The notes under the pieces were generated by a model. It did no database searches. It was not told the origin of the DNA and worked only from the letters and a program-made list of their open reading frames with translations. The translations under genes and the position numbers were made by a program. Below, piece by piece: positions 49,660-58,456 of a stretch of DNA of 64,000 nucleotides. Source of the DNA: Candidatus Blautia stercorigallinarum (lineage in GTDB: Bacteria > Bacillota > Clostridia > Lachnospirales > Lachnospiraceae); contig DXIQ01000027.1 of NCBI GenBank assembly GCA_019112785.1, forward strand, positions 1-64,000. Reading direction: 5' to 3'. Each line of letters starts with the position of its first letter. The first letter of the stretch is position 1.

Positions 49660-50773
49660 TTTCCTGCCGTACCTCCTGGTTTTCCATCCTTATGCTTTCT
49701 ATAGCCTCACAGAGTTCCTGATCTGTCACCGATGTATCTACCACTGCCCATCCGGGCTTTTCCATAAGGACAAACTTGATCTGCCCTTTTTCCATCTTCT
49801 TATCGGATTTTGTAGCTTCCAGAACTGATTCTGTGGAAAGACCGTCCACATACAAAGGCAGACCGAAGGACTGCAGCTGTCCTGCCACCTCCAGATATTC
49901 TTCCTGAGAGATCAGCCCTCTTTTTCTGGAAATATAAGCAGAAGCCATACAGCCTACTGCCACACACTGGCCATGGGCCATAGTAAAGTTTTTCAGTTTT
50001 TCTACCGCGTGGCCTACCGTATGTCCCATGTTCAGCACGGCCCGTTCTCCCTTTTCTGTAGGGTCATTTTCCACCACAGTCTTTTTGATCACACAGCTTT
50101 GGAAGATCATTTCCCGGCAGGCTTCTTCTTCTCTCTTTAAGATTGCCTCCCGGTGCTCATTCAGCCAACGGCTGTATTCCCGGCTTCGGATCAGTCCGTG
50201 TTTGATCACTTCTCCCATGCCGCAGGCAAATTCTTTATCCGGAAGGGTCTTTAAGGTAGAAACGTTCATATAGACCAGACGGGGCTGATGAAAGGCTCCC
50301 ACCATATTCTTATACTGTTTGAAATCTACCCCTGTCTTTCCCCCTATACTGCTGTCCACCTGAGCCAGAAGTGTAGTAGGGATCTGGATAAAATCAATTC
50401 CCCGAAGGTAGGTGGCAGCTGCAAAGCCGGTCATATCTCCCACAACGCCGCCCCCAAGGGCCGCCAGAAGATCTTTCCGGTCAAAGTGGTTCTTGATCAG
50501 AAACTCGTAGATTCCCTGGATCTCTTCCAGATTTTTATTTTCTTCTCCTGCGGGAAGGACATAAGAATAAATTTCCCTTCCGTTTTTTTCAAGCTCATGC
50601 TTTACATTCTCCAGATAGAAAGGAGCCACATGACTGTCCGTCACGATACAGAGTCTCTTTCCCTGATTAGGCAGAGCCTTTATTTCCTGAGATAAAGAAG
50701 CAAAATCCCTGTAAAAAACAATAGGATATGTAAATTCTCCATCTCTTTTCACCTGCAGTCTCTGCTCGCTCAT
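49652..50773 (-). CDS. aroB: 3-dehydroquinate synthase
   Basis: 373 aa from the ATG at 50773 (GGGAGGA upstream). NAD-binding and metal motifs of AroB: G-G-G-V-V-G-D-M-T-G-F near residue 107, I-P-T-T-L-L-A-Q-V-D-S-S-I-G-G-K near residue 130, E-V-I-K-H near residue 190 and metal His in N-M-G-H-T-V-G-H near residue 247. Second step of the shikimate pathway. No other aro gene is adjacent; it is embedded between ylmH and lspA, an arrangement I regard as lineage-specific. Confidence 0.95.
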   Translation of the reverse strand: MSEQRLQVKRDGEFTYPIVFYRDFASLSQEIKALPNQGKRLCIVTDSHVAPFYLENVKHELEKNGREIYSYVLPAGEENKNLEEIQGIYEFLIKNHFDRKDLLAALGGGVVGDMTGFAAATYLRGIDFIQIPTTLLAQVDSSIGGKTGVDFKQYKNMVGAFHQPRLVYMNVSTLKTLPDKEFACGMGEVIKHGLIRSREYSRWLNEHREAILKREEEACREMIFQSCVIKKTVVENDPTEKGERAVLNMGHTVGHAVEKLKNFTMAHGQCVAVGCMASAYISRKRGLISQEEYLEVAGQLQSFGLPLYVDGLSTESVLEATKSDKKMEKGQIKFVLMEKPGWAVVDTSVTDQELCEAIESIRMENQEVRQENE

Positions 50774-50789
50774 ATACAATTCCTCCCTT

Positions 50790-51542
50790 TCAACAATAAC
50801 GGTATAAAACTATATGAAAGCGGTTCTTTTTTGTCTTATTCGTCACAGAACCAAACTGGAATTTTCCTTTTCCCCGTACAGATACAATATCTCCCTCTTT
50901 AATAGAGTAGGCATTAGAAACTATGCTCTTTCCATTTACAAAAACTTTGCCTCCCTCTATCAGACCCAGGATACTGTTTCTGGAACTTCCAAAGGCCAGG
51001 GCGATGACACTGTCCAGTCTGGGTGAAGCCACTGTACCTGAAACTTCCTCTCTTCTGGGTGTGGGAAGAGGTTCTTCTTCCAGAAGCCGCCGGGCCTGGA
51101 CGGAAGTATGACGGATACGCGTAAGCTCTTCCGCAAGAAAGTCAGCCATAGATTCCTGACAGAATACATAACCGGCCTCCTGATCCAGAAGAATATCGCC
51201 GATCTTGGACCGGTCGATCCCAAGATTCAGGATAGCTCCCAGGTAGTCCCGGTGGGTCAGATCCTCAGAAAATTTCCTGTTCAGAGGCTGTATCTTCACA
51301 CAGGCAATGGGATAATCCTGCTCATAAGAAAGAGCCTCAGGGACGAATGCCGCCATCTGACGCTCCGCTGACTCATAGCCTCCAAATGTTTCTACTTTAA
51401 TTCCTGTATCACGAAAGGAGAGGCTGTGAAGTATATTCTGCTGATTTAAGTCAAGGAAATCGGAAAAGGTAAGAATGCCTCTGTAATAGGCTTTCTTACC
51501 CAATTCCCTCATACGTTTTTCAAATAAATCCTCTTTATCCAT
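50790..51542 (-). CDS. ylmH: YlmH-family RNA-binding S4 protein
   Basis: 250 aa. The N-terminal region has the YlmH pattern (L-T-F-S-D-F-L-D near residue 24, P-I-A-C-V-K-I, R-D-Y-L-G-A-I-L-N-L-G-I near residue 100). The C-terminal S4 domain reads R-L-D-S-V-I-A, G-K-V-F-V-N-G-K near residue 208. Members bind stalled or recycling 50S subunits and are linked to division-gene clusters; here it lies right after sepF as in many Firmicutes. Confidence 0.9.
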   Translation of the reverse strand: MDKEDLFEKRMRELGKKAYYRGILTFSDFLDLNQQNILHSLSFRDTGIKVETFGGYESAERQMAAFVPEALSYEQDYPIACVKIQPLNRKFSEDLTHRDYLGAILNLGIDRSKIGDILLDQEAGYVFCQESMADFLAEELTRIRHTSVQARRLLEEEPLPTPRREEVSGTVASPRLDSVIALAFGSSRNSILGLIEGGKVFVNGKSIVSNAYSIKEGDIVSVRGKGKFQFGSVTNKTKKNRFHIVLYRYC

Positions 51543-51550
51543 GTCTTTAT

Positions 51551-52159
51551 TTAAAATCCTTCATACATAGAAGCAGATCCGGCAATGTCATTTAAGATTT
51601 CCTGAGAATCTCCGGTAATATCCACACCCTCCGGAGTAAGAATAAAGATGTAAGAAGAAACCTTCTTGATATTGCCGTCTATGGCATAGCTGGCTCCTGC
51701 AGTAAAGTCGATGATATGCTGCGCCAGAGTGATATCCAGTCCCTCAAGGTTCAGGATGACCGTACAGTTATCCAGGAGCGCGTCTACGATCTCTGTAGAC
51801 TCATCAAACTGTTTTGGCTTGATCACACATACTTCATTGGATGAACCGGCAGAAGAACCGGAAGTTTTTTTCTTAACACTATACATAGGCGTCACCTTGC
51901 TGGAAGAATTCTGGGTTTTCGGCTGCTTGGCTGTTTTTGTGGCTGATGAAGTTTTCTTTTCTTTCTTTTCCTTTTTCGTATTCTTTACCGGAGGAAGATC
52001 ATCATCCAGGTCGTCATCATAATCATCATCCAGCTTTTTGAAAAATCTCTTCTTAGGTTTTTCATCATCAAAATCGTCATCTGCTTCATCTAAGAAATCA
52101 TCATCATCATAATCATCATTTACCTTAACTGCGTCCAGAAATTTATCTAAAAAACTCAT
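51551..52159 (-). CDS. sepF: Cell division protein SepF
   Basis: 202 aa from the ATG at 52159 (GGAG 8 nt upstream). An N-terminal amphipathic start (M-S-F-L-D-K-F-L-D) for membrane binding, a long Asp-rich and then Lys/Ser-rich linker of about 85 residues, and a C-terminal DUF552 fold (V-C-V-I-K-P-K near residue 110, I-L-N-L-E-G near residue 137, Q-H-I-I-D-F near residue 148). SepF polymerises and anchors FtsZ in Gram-positives. The linker is longer and more acidic than in Bacillus. Confidence 0.95.
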   Translation of the reverse strand: MSFLDKFLDAVKVNDDYDDDDFLDEADDDFDDEKPKKRFFKKLDDDYDDDLDDDLPPVKNTKKEKKEKKTSSATKTAKQPKTQNSSSKVTPMYSVKKKTSGSSAGSSNEVCVIKPKQFDESTEIVDALLDNCTVILNLEGLDITLAQHIIDFTAGASYAIDGNIKKVSSYIFILTPEGVDITGDSQEILNDIAGSASMYEGF

Positions 52160-52175
52160 AATCAATCTCCATTTC

Positions 52176-52877
52176 CTATTCTTCTATATTATAATTTCTT
52201 TCTCCGAAAATACCTGTTCCTACCCGGACATGAGTGGCACCTTCTTCGATGGCGACCTCATAGTCGCCGGTCATGCCCATACTCAGGACATTCATAGTAA
52301 CATTATCAAAGTTTTTCTCTCTGATGTCAACACTTAATTTTCTTAAATTTCTGAAAACGTACCTGTTTTCTTCCGGATCTTCCACATATGGAGCAATTGT
52401 CATAAGGCCATTTACCTGGATTCCAGGAAGTTTCGAGACTTCTTCCACAAGAGAGGGAGCCTCCTCTACAGAAACACCGAATTTACTTTCTTCCCCGGCT
52501 ACATTTACCTCGATCAGCACAGGCATGACAAGTGCATGCTTTACCGCCTCTTTACTGATCTCCTGGGCAAGGCGCAGGCTGTCTACGGAATGGATCATGC
52601 AGGCTTTATCGATCACATATTTCACTTTATTTCTCTGGAGATGGCCGATCATATGCCACCGGATATCCTTTGGCAGCACCTCTTCCTTAGCTGTCAGCTC
52701 CTGAACCTTGTTTTCTCCAAAATCCCGGACCCCTAACGGGAGAAGTTCTTCGATCATGGATACCGGTTTTGTCTTGCTTACTGCAATAAGCGTTACATCC
52801 TCCCGGCTTCTTCCTGCCCTTTTACATGCATTTGCTACTTTTTCCTCTACAGCTCTGTAATTTTCACAGACACTCAT
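52176..52877 (-). CDS. yggS: YggS-family pyridoxal phosphate homeostasis protein
   Basis: 233 aa, standard length. PLP-binding Lys in L-I-A-V-S-K-T-K near residue 35, F-G-E-N-K-V-Q-E near residue 53, W-H-M-I-G-H-L-Q-R-N-K near residue 75 and S-M-G-M-T-G-D-Y near residue 199 are the family marks. It binds PLP without known catalysis and controls vitamin B6 and amino-acid homeostasis. Neighbours sepF and ylmH are the standard Gram-positive set (yggS is ylmE there). Confidence 0.95.
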   Translation of the reverse strand: MSVCENYRAVEEKVANACKRAGRSREDVTLIAVSKTKPVSMIEELLPLGVRDFGENKVQELTAKEEVLPKDIRWHMIGHLQRNKVKYVIDKACMIHSVDSLRLAQEISKEAVKHALVMPVLIEVNVAGEESKFGVSVEEAPSLVEEVSKLPGIQVNGLMTIAPYVEDPEENRYVFRNLRKLSVDIREKNFDNVTMNVLSMGMTGDYEVAIEEGATHVRVGTGIFGERNYNIEE

Positions 52878-52907
52878 ATTTCATACTTCCTTTCTCTGTC
52901 AGTATTT

Positions 52908-54512
52908 CTAATTAGAACCTGAATACAGGATCTCTTCCTCATTTACACTGCTTCCGTCCCGGACAATATAATCAAAAGCCCGAAGGCCGTAAGAAGTTCC
53001 CTGGGCAACAATACAATACTCCTCATTCTGATCCAGGATATCGATCTGACGGAAAACAGCATAGCCCTGGTTTATATTGTAAACGCCCTGGAGATTGTCC
53101 GTATCCCCCACAGTAAATGTTTCGCCGGAATCTGGCTTAATAAGCACTTCTCCCGCCTTCAGGGTATCTTTATCTACATAGCACAGACCTCCGGAGGTGT
53201 CCTGGGTGGAGTCCGTGATCTCCTTTCCGTCGGCATCTACCCGTCTGTATATGGTAACACTCACAAATTCTGAGGAGGAAGCGTCTCCCTTCCGGACTTC
53301 CTTCAAAAATCCCTGGGCATCACCATTATCGCCCAGTGTAAGGAAATCCAGAGGCACCGTATAAAATTCCTTTTCCACAATAGAACTTACCGGTATTTTT
53401 AAACCGCTCTGGGTATTGATCACAAGCTCCACTTCCAGAAAACGGTCCCCGGCATAACGGGTCATCCCGTTTACAAGTTCGATCCTGGCCACTTTCTGGC
53501 TTCCGATGTTCACGATAGTCAGAGAACCGTTCTGGCTCTCGCCGTCCTTCACAAATTTTACCTGAATAGACTCTCTTCCAGCCAGAGCTGCCGCCATCTG
53601 GTCTGTAATAGGCACCATAAGCGTCCAGTTCTCACTGGTAACCAGTTTATAGACCGAATCACCCGGCTGGACTTCTCCATTTACGATGAGATTCTGGTTT
53701 TTATAGGCCATCTGATCGAAGTCTTCCTCTACCAGACTGTCCGCGGTTTTATTTTCATAGCCGTCTGTCGAATACATGACAATGCCTGCCTCAGGAGCAG
53801 TATAAACATCCTGGTCACCGATCGTGATCACATTTCCCTGCGTATTTTCCTCCTGGTCATTATCTTCCTCATTCTGTTCTTCTTCAGCCTCTCCGGAAGT
53901 CTCTTCACTGTTTCCTGCTATTGTTCCGTCAGTCTCTTCTTCCTCATCACCAGTACTGTCCTGGACACCCTGTCCGGTCACGGCACTGGCTGCCTGAGAA
54001 TCCTCCGCGGCCTGAAGGATGGTTCCTCTTATCTGATATTTATAACTATAGGTCTCATAAAAATGATTGCTGTTATAGGCATAGGAAAACTGGGAAGCAC
54101 TGGAACGGACAGCTTCCGTCTGTTCTTCTGTAAGAGAGACTGTATCCGTTTTCTGCTTCTCATTGGACAGACTGTAAACAGAGCCATCCTTACGGACCTG
54201 CATACCCTCCGTGGCATAATATTCAATATATCCGGCTTTCTCAGCAGTAACTACTTCCTCTGTGCGAAGAGCCAGGGCCGTACATACCGGATTTTTTGTC
54301 AACGGGCCTACCGTTACCTGATAAGAAGTCACATGCCCGGAAGTAGCATAAAGAATAACCGTAATGATCATATATAAAAGCAACGCGCCAAACATGATCG
54401 TTGTGATATTATAAGTCAGCAATTTCCCAATAGATAGAAAAATATTTTTGACAGTTCCTGAAAATTTTCTCCTGCCTGACAATAGAATTCTCCTTTTCTG
54501 TTCAAAAATCAT
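52908..54512 (-). CDS. HlyD-like membrane protein at the head of the sepF operon
   Basis: 534 aa. Basic N-terminus, one membrane helix at about residues 33-57, then an extracellular region. Residues 75-115 and 235-290 have biotinyl-lipoyl-like half-barrels (A-E-K-A-G-Y-I-E-Y-Y-A-T-E-G near residue 89; A-P-E-A-G-I-V near residue 243) as in HlyD adaptors, and between them lies a strongly acidic Glu/Asp/Gln-rich stretch (about 190-230). The C-terminal part contains an HlyD beta barrel. No export ATPase or permease is next to it, so it may be a wall- or division-linked envelope protein rather than a pump part. The ribosome site (AGAAAAG) is weak. Confidence 0.7.
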   Translation of the reverse strand: MIFEQKRRILLSGRRKFSGTVKNIFLSIGKLLTYNITTIMFGALLLYMIITVILYATSGHVTSYQVTVGPLTKNPVCTALALRTEEVVTAEKAGYIEYYATEGMQVRKDGSVYSLSNEKQKTDTVSLTEEQTEAVRSSASQFSYAYNSNHFYETYSYKYQIRGTILQAAEDSQAASAVTGQGVQDSTGDEEEETDGTIAGNSEETSGEAEEEQNEEDNDQEENTQGNVITIGDQDVYTAPEAGIVMYSTDGYENKTADSLVEEDFDQMAYKNQNLIVNGEVQPGDSVYKLVTSENWTLMVPITDQMAAALAGRESIQVKFVKDGESQNGSLTIVNIGSQKVARIELVNGMTRYAGDRFLEVELVINTQSGLKIPVSSIVEKEFYTVPLDFLTLGDNGDAQGFLKEVRKGDASSSEFVSVTIYRRVDADGKEITDSTQDTSGGLCYVDKDTLKAGEVLIKPDSGETFTVGDTDNLQGVYNINQGYAVFRQIDILDQNEEYCIVAQGTSYGLRAFDYIVRDGSSVNEEEILYSGSN

Positions 54513-54654
54513 AGACTTTTCTAAGGACTACCCTACATTTTACCATTTTCAAGTAAGAATCACAATAGCATTTTTCCAAAGTATTTCTCCAATAATTTTT
54601 GAATAAAACTTCCCTTCATGGAAATAATAAGCACTGATAAAGGAGGCAGTGAAA

Positions 54655-54870
54655 ATGAACAGCAAATTTTTAGACTATACCGCCCTGGTCATAACGATCA
54701 TCGGGGCGGTGAACTGGGGGCTTATCGGCTTCTTCCGTTTCAATCTGGTAACATTTTTATTCGGGGATATGACCTGGATCTCCAGGATCATCTATGCCCT
54801 TGTGGGAATCTGCGGTCTCTATCTTCTCAGCTTATTCGGCAGAATCTCTTCTTTTTCTGAAAATAATTGA
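54655..54870 (+). CDS. DUF378 small membrane protein
   Basis: 71 aa from the ATG at 54655 (AAAGGAGG upstream); a GTG two codons earlier is in frame. Two membrane helices; the first carries T-I-I-G-A-V-N-W-G-L-I-G, the hallmark of DUF378. Function unknown. It diverges from the HlyD-like gene. The downstream terminator belongs mainly to the opposite strand. Confidence 0.88.
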   Translation: MNSKFLDYTALVITIIGAVNWGLIGFFRFNLVTFLFGDMTWISRIIYALVGICGLYLLSLFGRISSFSENN

Positions 54871-54948
54871 TCATCTTCCCGGTGTCCGGAAATTTAAGAT
54901 CTCATCGGACAGATGGAGCCGTCGCAATACCTCGCGTATCGCGCAAAA

Positions 54949-54972
54949 GAGCCGCCCTTTATCGGGCGGCTC
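54949..54972 (-). terminator. Terminator of the small P-loop gene
   Basis: GAGCCGCCC/GGGCGGCTC, a perfect 9-bp stem with a 6-nt loop. On the - strand it is followed by TTTTGCGCG, so it serves the gene at 55008; it may also stop transcription of the DUF378 gene. Confidence 0.8.
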
Positions 54973-55007
54973 CTAACCGTGTTTTCATATAACATTTTGA
55001 AGGCGGT

Positions 55008-55427
55008 TTAAAGAGAAATTAAAACCATGCTCTTTGCGCTTTCCGGTAAATCTTCCTCATTTTTGGAAAGACTTACAATAAAGGAAACCTCATATTTCTT
55101 TCCCATTTCATCCAGACGCTCCAGAACCTCTCCCAGCTCATCATCCTCTGCCTTGGAAATCTTCAGGAAACTGTCCAGAAACATTTTTTCAAGATCGTTG
55201 TCCTGAGAGATCACGCCGGATATAAATCCTAAAAACTCGCTGCTGTTCTGAATGTCGTACTCAGACATATCAATGAGACGTACCTTGTTATTTAATTCGT
55301 ACATATGCTTCCTGCTCTTATCCAGATAAACAAATGTACCGTTTGCTTCTTTTACTTCTTTATTTACTTTGTCCAGAAGTTCTTTCGTTTTTCCTTTACC
55401 TTTTTCACCTACAATTAACTGAACCAT
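55008..55427 (-). CDS. Small P-loop protein, function unknown
   Basis: 139 aa. A clear Walker A, G-E-K-G-K-G-K-T, at residues 7-14; no Walker B with a following acidic pair is obvious. The remainder is mixed helix and strand (F-V-Y-L-D-K, V-R-L-I-D-M, V-S-F-I-V-S-L-S). Similar Clostridial proteins are sometimes labelled as twitching-motility ATPases, but it lacks the size and motifs of PilT. An AGGAGG site and a TTGTAT-17-TATAAT promoter. Between division and elongation genes, but with its own promoter and terminator. Confidence 0.65.
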   Translation of the reverse strand: MVQLIVGEKGKGKTKELLDKVNKEVKEANGTFVYLDKSRKHMYELNNKVRLIDMSEYDIQNSSEFLGFISGVISQDNDLEKMFLDSFLKISKAEDDELGEVLERLDEMGKKYEVSFIVSLSKNEEDLPESAKSMVLISL

Positions 55428-55492
55428 CGCAATTTCCTCCTTAGCCGCACGTAATATGTATTTTTACTAAAAACGTGGTTATCGTTGAAATA

Positions 55493-55521
55493 ATTATAGT
55501 GCATATCGTTCAAAAATACAA
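55493..55521 (-). promoter_or_regulatory. Promoter of the small P-loop gene
   Basis: On the - strand TTGTAT (55516-55521), 17 bp, TATAAT (55493-55498), about 66 nt before the ATG. Confidence 0.6.
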
Positions 55522-55552
55522 TGGTAAATTCAAAATTTCCAGCATTTTTTTA

Positions 55553-56632
55553 TTAAGAACTGATTGCCTCCAGCATCTGCTCCATTCTCTCATAAAAATC
55601 CGTCTGGCTGTCCGTATTCAGAACGATCACAGCATAAGGATTTCCATAATTATCCTGGACTAAAAGGGCCGCGTAATTCTCCGTATCTGAAGCGCACATC
55701 TTTCCTCCCAGTACCGTCACGCCTCTGGGCAGGGAAACTCCTCCGGTAACGTAGAGATTATCCGAATCCAGCCAGCGCTGTTTACTCTCCTGATCCCCTC
55801 TGGTATAGTCCAGAGTATAACTGGCGGTTCCCAGAGCATTGACCAGATCCGTCTGATCTAGAATGGCGTTCAGAAGAAGATAGGTGTCATATACAGAAGT
55901 ATGCTGGTTTTCGTCCTGGGCTCCTGTGGGATTCACATAATTGGTATTGGTCATTCCCAGCTCCATAGCCTTGCTGTTCATCCTGTCTACAAAGGCGGAT
56001 TCGCTTCCCGCCCCGGCTCTTGCCAGAGCCATGCAGGCATCCTCAGCTGAGTAAACCGCAACGGCATTCAGAAGCTGCCTGACGGATATGATATTTCCCG
56101 AAGCCAGGCCGCAGGTCTTATTAAGACCGTAAGGGACATCCTCCTGCTCTATGGTAACACTGGTATTCAGATCCAGATTTTCATACGCCACCAGCAAAGT
56201 CATTAACTGTGTCAGTCTTCCCGGCGCTTTCGGCTCATAAATGCCCTGGGAAAAAGGAATCTCTCCCTCCCCCATAGCAAAAAGGCCGGCCATTTCTCCT
56301 TCCCGGCCATCCACACCATCCAGAGGATTATCACTGGGACCTACGCACAGATCCCCGGCCATGCCTTCCACGATCATGGAAGATTCCTGGACAGAATTAC
56401 CGAATACCCGGGCGCTTCTGGAATAAGGCAAAGGCTCATCAAGACGACTTCCTCGGATATATAAAACCAGGGCTGTAATTCCCACTATAAGAAAAATACC
56501 CAATATTCCTATTAGGACAAGGGTTTTTCTGACCTTCAGGGTCCGTTTGCTGTGCCCCTTTAAGAATCCCTTTTTCTTTTTATCCTTTTTATTCCGGAGC
56601 TGGGGAAATTTCCATTTATTTATACATTTCAC
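55553..56632 (-). CDS. S11 D-Ala-D-Ala carboxypeptidase homologue lacking catalytic residues
   Basis: 359 aa from a GTG at 56632 (GAGGAGA upstream). One membrane helix at residues 38-58 after a Lys-rich cytoplasmic start. The rest follows the DacA/DacF fold (I-Y-E-P, L-M-T-L-L-V-A-Y-E near residue 143, A-F-V-D-R-M-N-S-K-A-M-E-L-G near residue 213, N-Y-V-N-P-T-G near residue 231). The S-x-x-K site reads R139-L-T-Q142, S-x-N reads S195-A-E197 and K-T-G reads K311-M-C313, so the acylating Ser and its Lys are gone. It is probably a non-enzymatic partner or regulator. Overlaps mgsA by 17 nt at the end of the elongation cluster. Confidence 0.8.
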   Translation of the reverse strand: MKCINKWKFPQLRNKKDKKKKGFLKGHSKRTLKVRKTLVLIGILGIFLIVGITALVLYIRGSRLDEPLPYSRSARVFGNSVQESSMIVEGMAGDLCVGPSDNPLDGVDGREGEMAGLFAMGEGEIPFSQGIYEPKAPGRLTQLMTLLVAYENLDLNTSVTIEQEDVPYGLNKTCGLASGNIISVRQLLNAVAVYSAEDACMALARAGAGSESAFVDRMNSKAMELGMTNTNYVNPTGAQDENQHTSVYDTYLLLNAILDQTDLVNALGTASYTLDYTRGDQESKQRWLDSDNLYVTGGVSLPRGVTVLGGKMCASDTENYAALLVQDNYGNPYAVIVLNTDSQTDFYERMEQMLEAISS

Positions 56633-57011
56633 GCCAGTCCATCTCTCCTCTTCCCAAAGAGCGGATCATCATCTCCGCTGTAGCCAGATTGGTTGCCAGG
56701 GGAATATTGTGAGTATCGCACAGATGGAAGATACGTTTCACATCCGGATCATGCTTCTGAGGCGCCAGAGGCTCCCGGAGATAGATGACCAGATCCATCT
56801 CATTTTGCTCGATCAAAGCTCCAAGCTGCTGTTCTCCTCCCAGATGCCCTGCGAGAAATTTGTGGACCGTGAGATTTGAAGCCTCCTCGATCAGCCGTCC
56901 GGTAGTTCCGGTAGCATAAAGAGTATTTTTCGATAAAATATTTCTGTATGCGATACAGAAATTCTGCATCAGCTTTTTCTTTGAATTGTGTGCGATTAAT
57001 CCGATGTTCAT
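56616..57011 (-). CDS. mgsA: Methylglyoxal synthase
   Basis: 131 aa. I-G-L-I-A-H-N-S-K-K near residue 3, Y-A-T-G-T-T-G near residue 32 (phosphate-binding), S-N-L-T-V-H-K-F-L-A-G-H-L-G-G-E-Q-Q near residue 45 with catalytic Asp region D-L-V-I-Y-L-R-E-P near residue 73. It converts dihydroxyacetone phosphate to methylglyoxal, a bypass in phosphate limitation. It overlaps rodA (ATGA). The min-rod-mgsA order is common in Clostridia. Confidence 0.95.
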   Translation of the reverse strand: MNIGLIAHNSKKKLMQNFCIAYRNILSKNTLYATGTTGRLIEEASNLTVHKFLAGHLGGEQQLGALIEQNEMDLVIYLREPLAPQKHDPDVKRIFHLCDTHNIPLATNLATAEMMIRSLGRGEMDWREMYK

Positions 57012-58138
57012 GACTCATCAACCTCCCTGTATTTTTTATATCGCTGAAGCCCTACATTGAGTACCAGTCCCATTCCGATATACAGGCTGACCATGGAAGT
57101 CAGACCATAGCTGACAAAAGGAAGAGGGGTACCTGTGTTAGGCATGATATTTGTGACTACGGCTATATTGATAAAGCTCTGTATTCCCACCAGAGCGCCC
57201 ATACCGCAGCAGATAAGCTTTCCCGAAAGATCCTTGGCCCGCAGACTGATCCGTATACACTCAAAGATGATAAAAAGCAAAAGGAGCAGGATCGCCGCGC
57301 AGCCGACGAATCCCAGTTCCTCTCCTGCCACGGAGAAGATAAAGTCTGTCTGATTTTCAGACACAAAATTACCGTTATTGGCAGAGGAAACCTCATTGTT
57401 GTTCAGTCCCTTTCCTGTAAGCTGGCCGGAACCGATAGCCATTACAGAGTTTTCCTGCTGAAGGACAGAATCGGAATATTCGTCCTCCTCTGAGTTCAGG
57501 AAAGACATGATCCTGTTTCTCTGGTAGTCCGGTATCAGCTTCTGATTCGGCTGCATGACAATAAAAAGAAGCACTACAGCCAGAGGAACCGCCACCAAAA
57601 GAGCGCCACCGATGATCTTATAACTCAGTCCGGCCATATAAATGATCATACAAAACAGTATAACAATTGTGATGGTGTTTTTCAAGTCCGGCTGAATATA
57701 TATCAAGACCAGGGGAACAGCAAGTAAAACCGCTGCTTTTACAAGTGTCCTCAGGGTATTCAGATCCTCCTCATGTTCCATAAAAAATCTGGCAAAGAAG
57801 AGGATGATAATGATCTTCGCCAGCTCTGTGGGCTGGAAAGTAAATCCTCCGATACTGATCCATCTGGTGGCACCGTTTGCATCATTACCAAACAGACGGA
57901 CCGCTATAAGCAGGAGTATGTTCAGGAAATAGATCAGCCAGGAAAAATTCAGCACCCAGCTAAAGTCCATTAAAGATATGATCACCATCAGGATCAATCC
58001 CAGGATCATACCCATAAGCTGACGGTTCTGAAGAGAAGCATCTGCACTCCCTACAAGGAGTACACCAATGGAACTCAGTACGACCAGCGCAATTACAAGT
58101 CTGAAGTCATAGTCACGTAATTTGTAAAGTTTAATCAT
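57008..58138 (-). CDS. rodA: RodA/FtsW-family peptidoglycan glycosyltransferase
   Basis: 376 aa, about ten membrane helices. F-Q-P-T-E-L-A-K near residue 100 holds the catalytic Glu/Lys signature of SEDS proteins. The large loop (about 210-255) and the end motif P-L-P-F-V-S-Y-G-L-T-S near residue 343 also match. It polymerises lipid II in the lateral wall together with class B PBPs, here with the PBP2 encoded upstream. RodA rather than FtsW is suggested by the mre/pbp2 context. Confidence 0.92.
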   Translation of the reverse strand: MIKLYKLRDYDFRLVIALVVLSSIGVLLVGSADASLQNRQLMGMILGLILMVIISLMDFSWVLNFSWLIYFLNILLLIAVRLFGNDANGATRWISIGGFTFQPTELAKIIIILFFARFFMEHEEDLNTLRTLVKAAVLLAVPLVLIYIQPDLKNTITIVILFCMIIYMAGLSYKIIGGALLVAVPLAVVLLFIVMQPNQKLIPDYQRNRIMSFLNSEEDEYSDSVLQQENSVMAIGSGQLTGKGLNNNEVSSANNGNFVSENQTDFIFSVAGEELGFVGCAAILLLLLFIIFECIRISLRAKDLSGKLICCGMGALVGIQSFINIAVVTNIMPNTGTPLPFVSYGLTSMVSLYIGMGLVLNVGLQRYKKYREVDES

Positions 58139-58180
58139 GGAAACACCTTTTTCTTATGGTTCGTTATCGCTTTGTTTGTT

Positions 58181-58441
58181 TTATCTCCAGAAAGACATTC
58201 CCGGGGAGGAATTTTCTATATCGCTCTGGAGAGGAATCTTTATCAGAAGGGTACTGCGGTCTTTCACATAGCGGATCTCTACTTTTTTGTCCTGCACAGC
58301 GAAATATTTATCCACAGCCCGTATCATATCGTTTTTCAGCATGGTCATCATTTGCGGCGTACAGTCAAGCCTCTCTGAAGTAAGAAGAAGCCTGAGCCGG
58401 TCCTTTGCGATCAGGCCGGAACGTCTGCCAGAAAATCTCAT
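58181..58441 (-). CDS. minE: Cell division topological factor MinE
   Basis: 86 aa from the ATG at 58441, which leaves a 7-nt gap to AGGAGG; an ATG 6 nt earlier is too near. A-K-D-R-L-R-L-L-L-T near residue 15 is the MinD-contact region; the C-terminal topological domain includes V-D-K-Y-F and I-P-L. It drives MinD oscillation or pole clearing. Follows minD by 15 nt. Confidence 0.93.
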   Translation of the reverse strand: MRFSGRRSGLIAKDRLRLLLTSERLDCTPQMMTMLKNDMIRAVDKYFAVQDKKVEIRYVKDRSTLLIKIPLQSDIENSSPGMSFWR

Positions 58442-58456
58442 ATCCATGCCTCCTTC

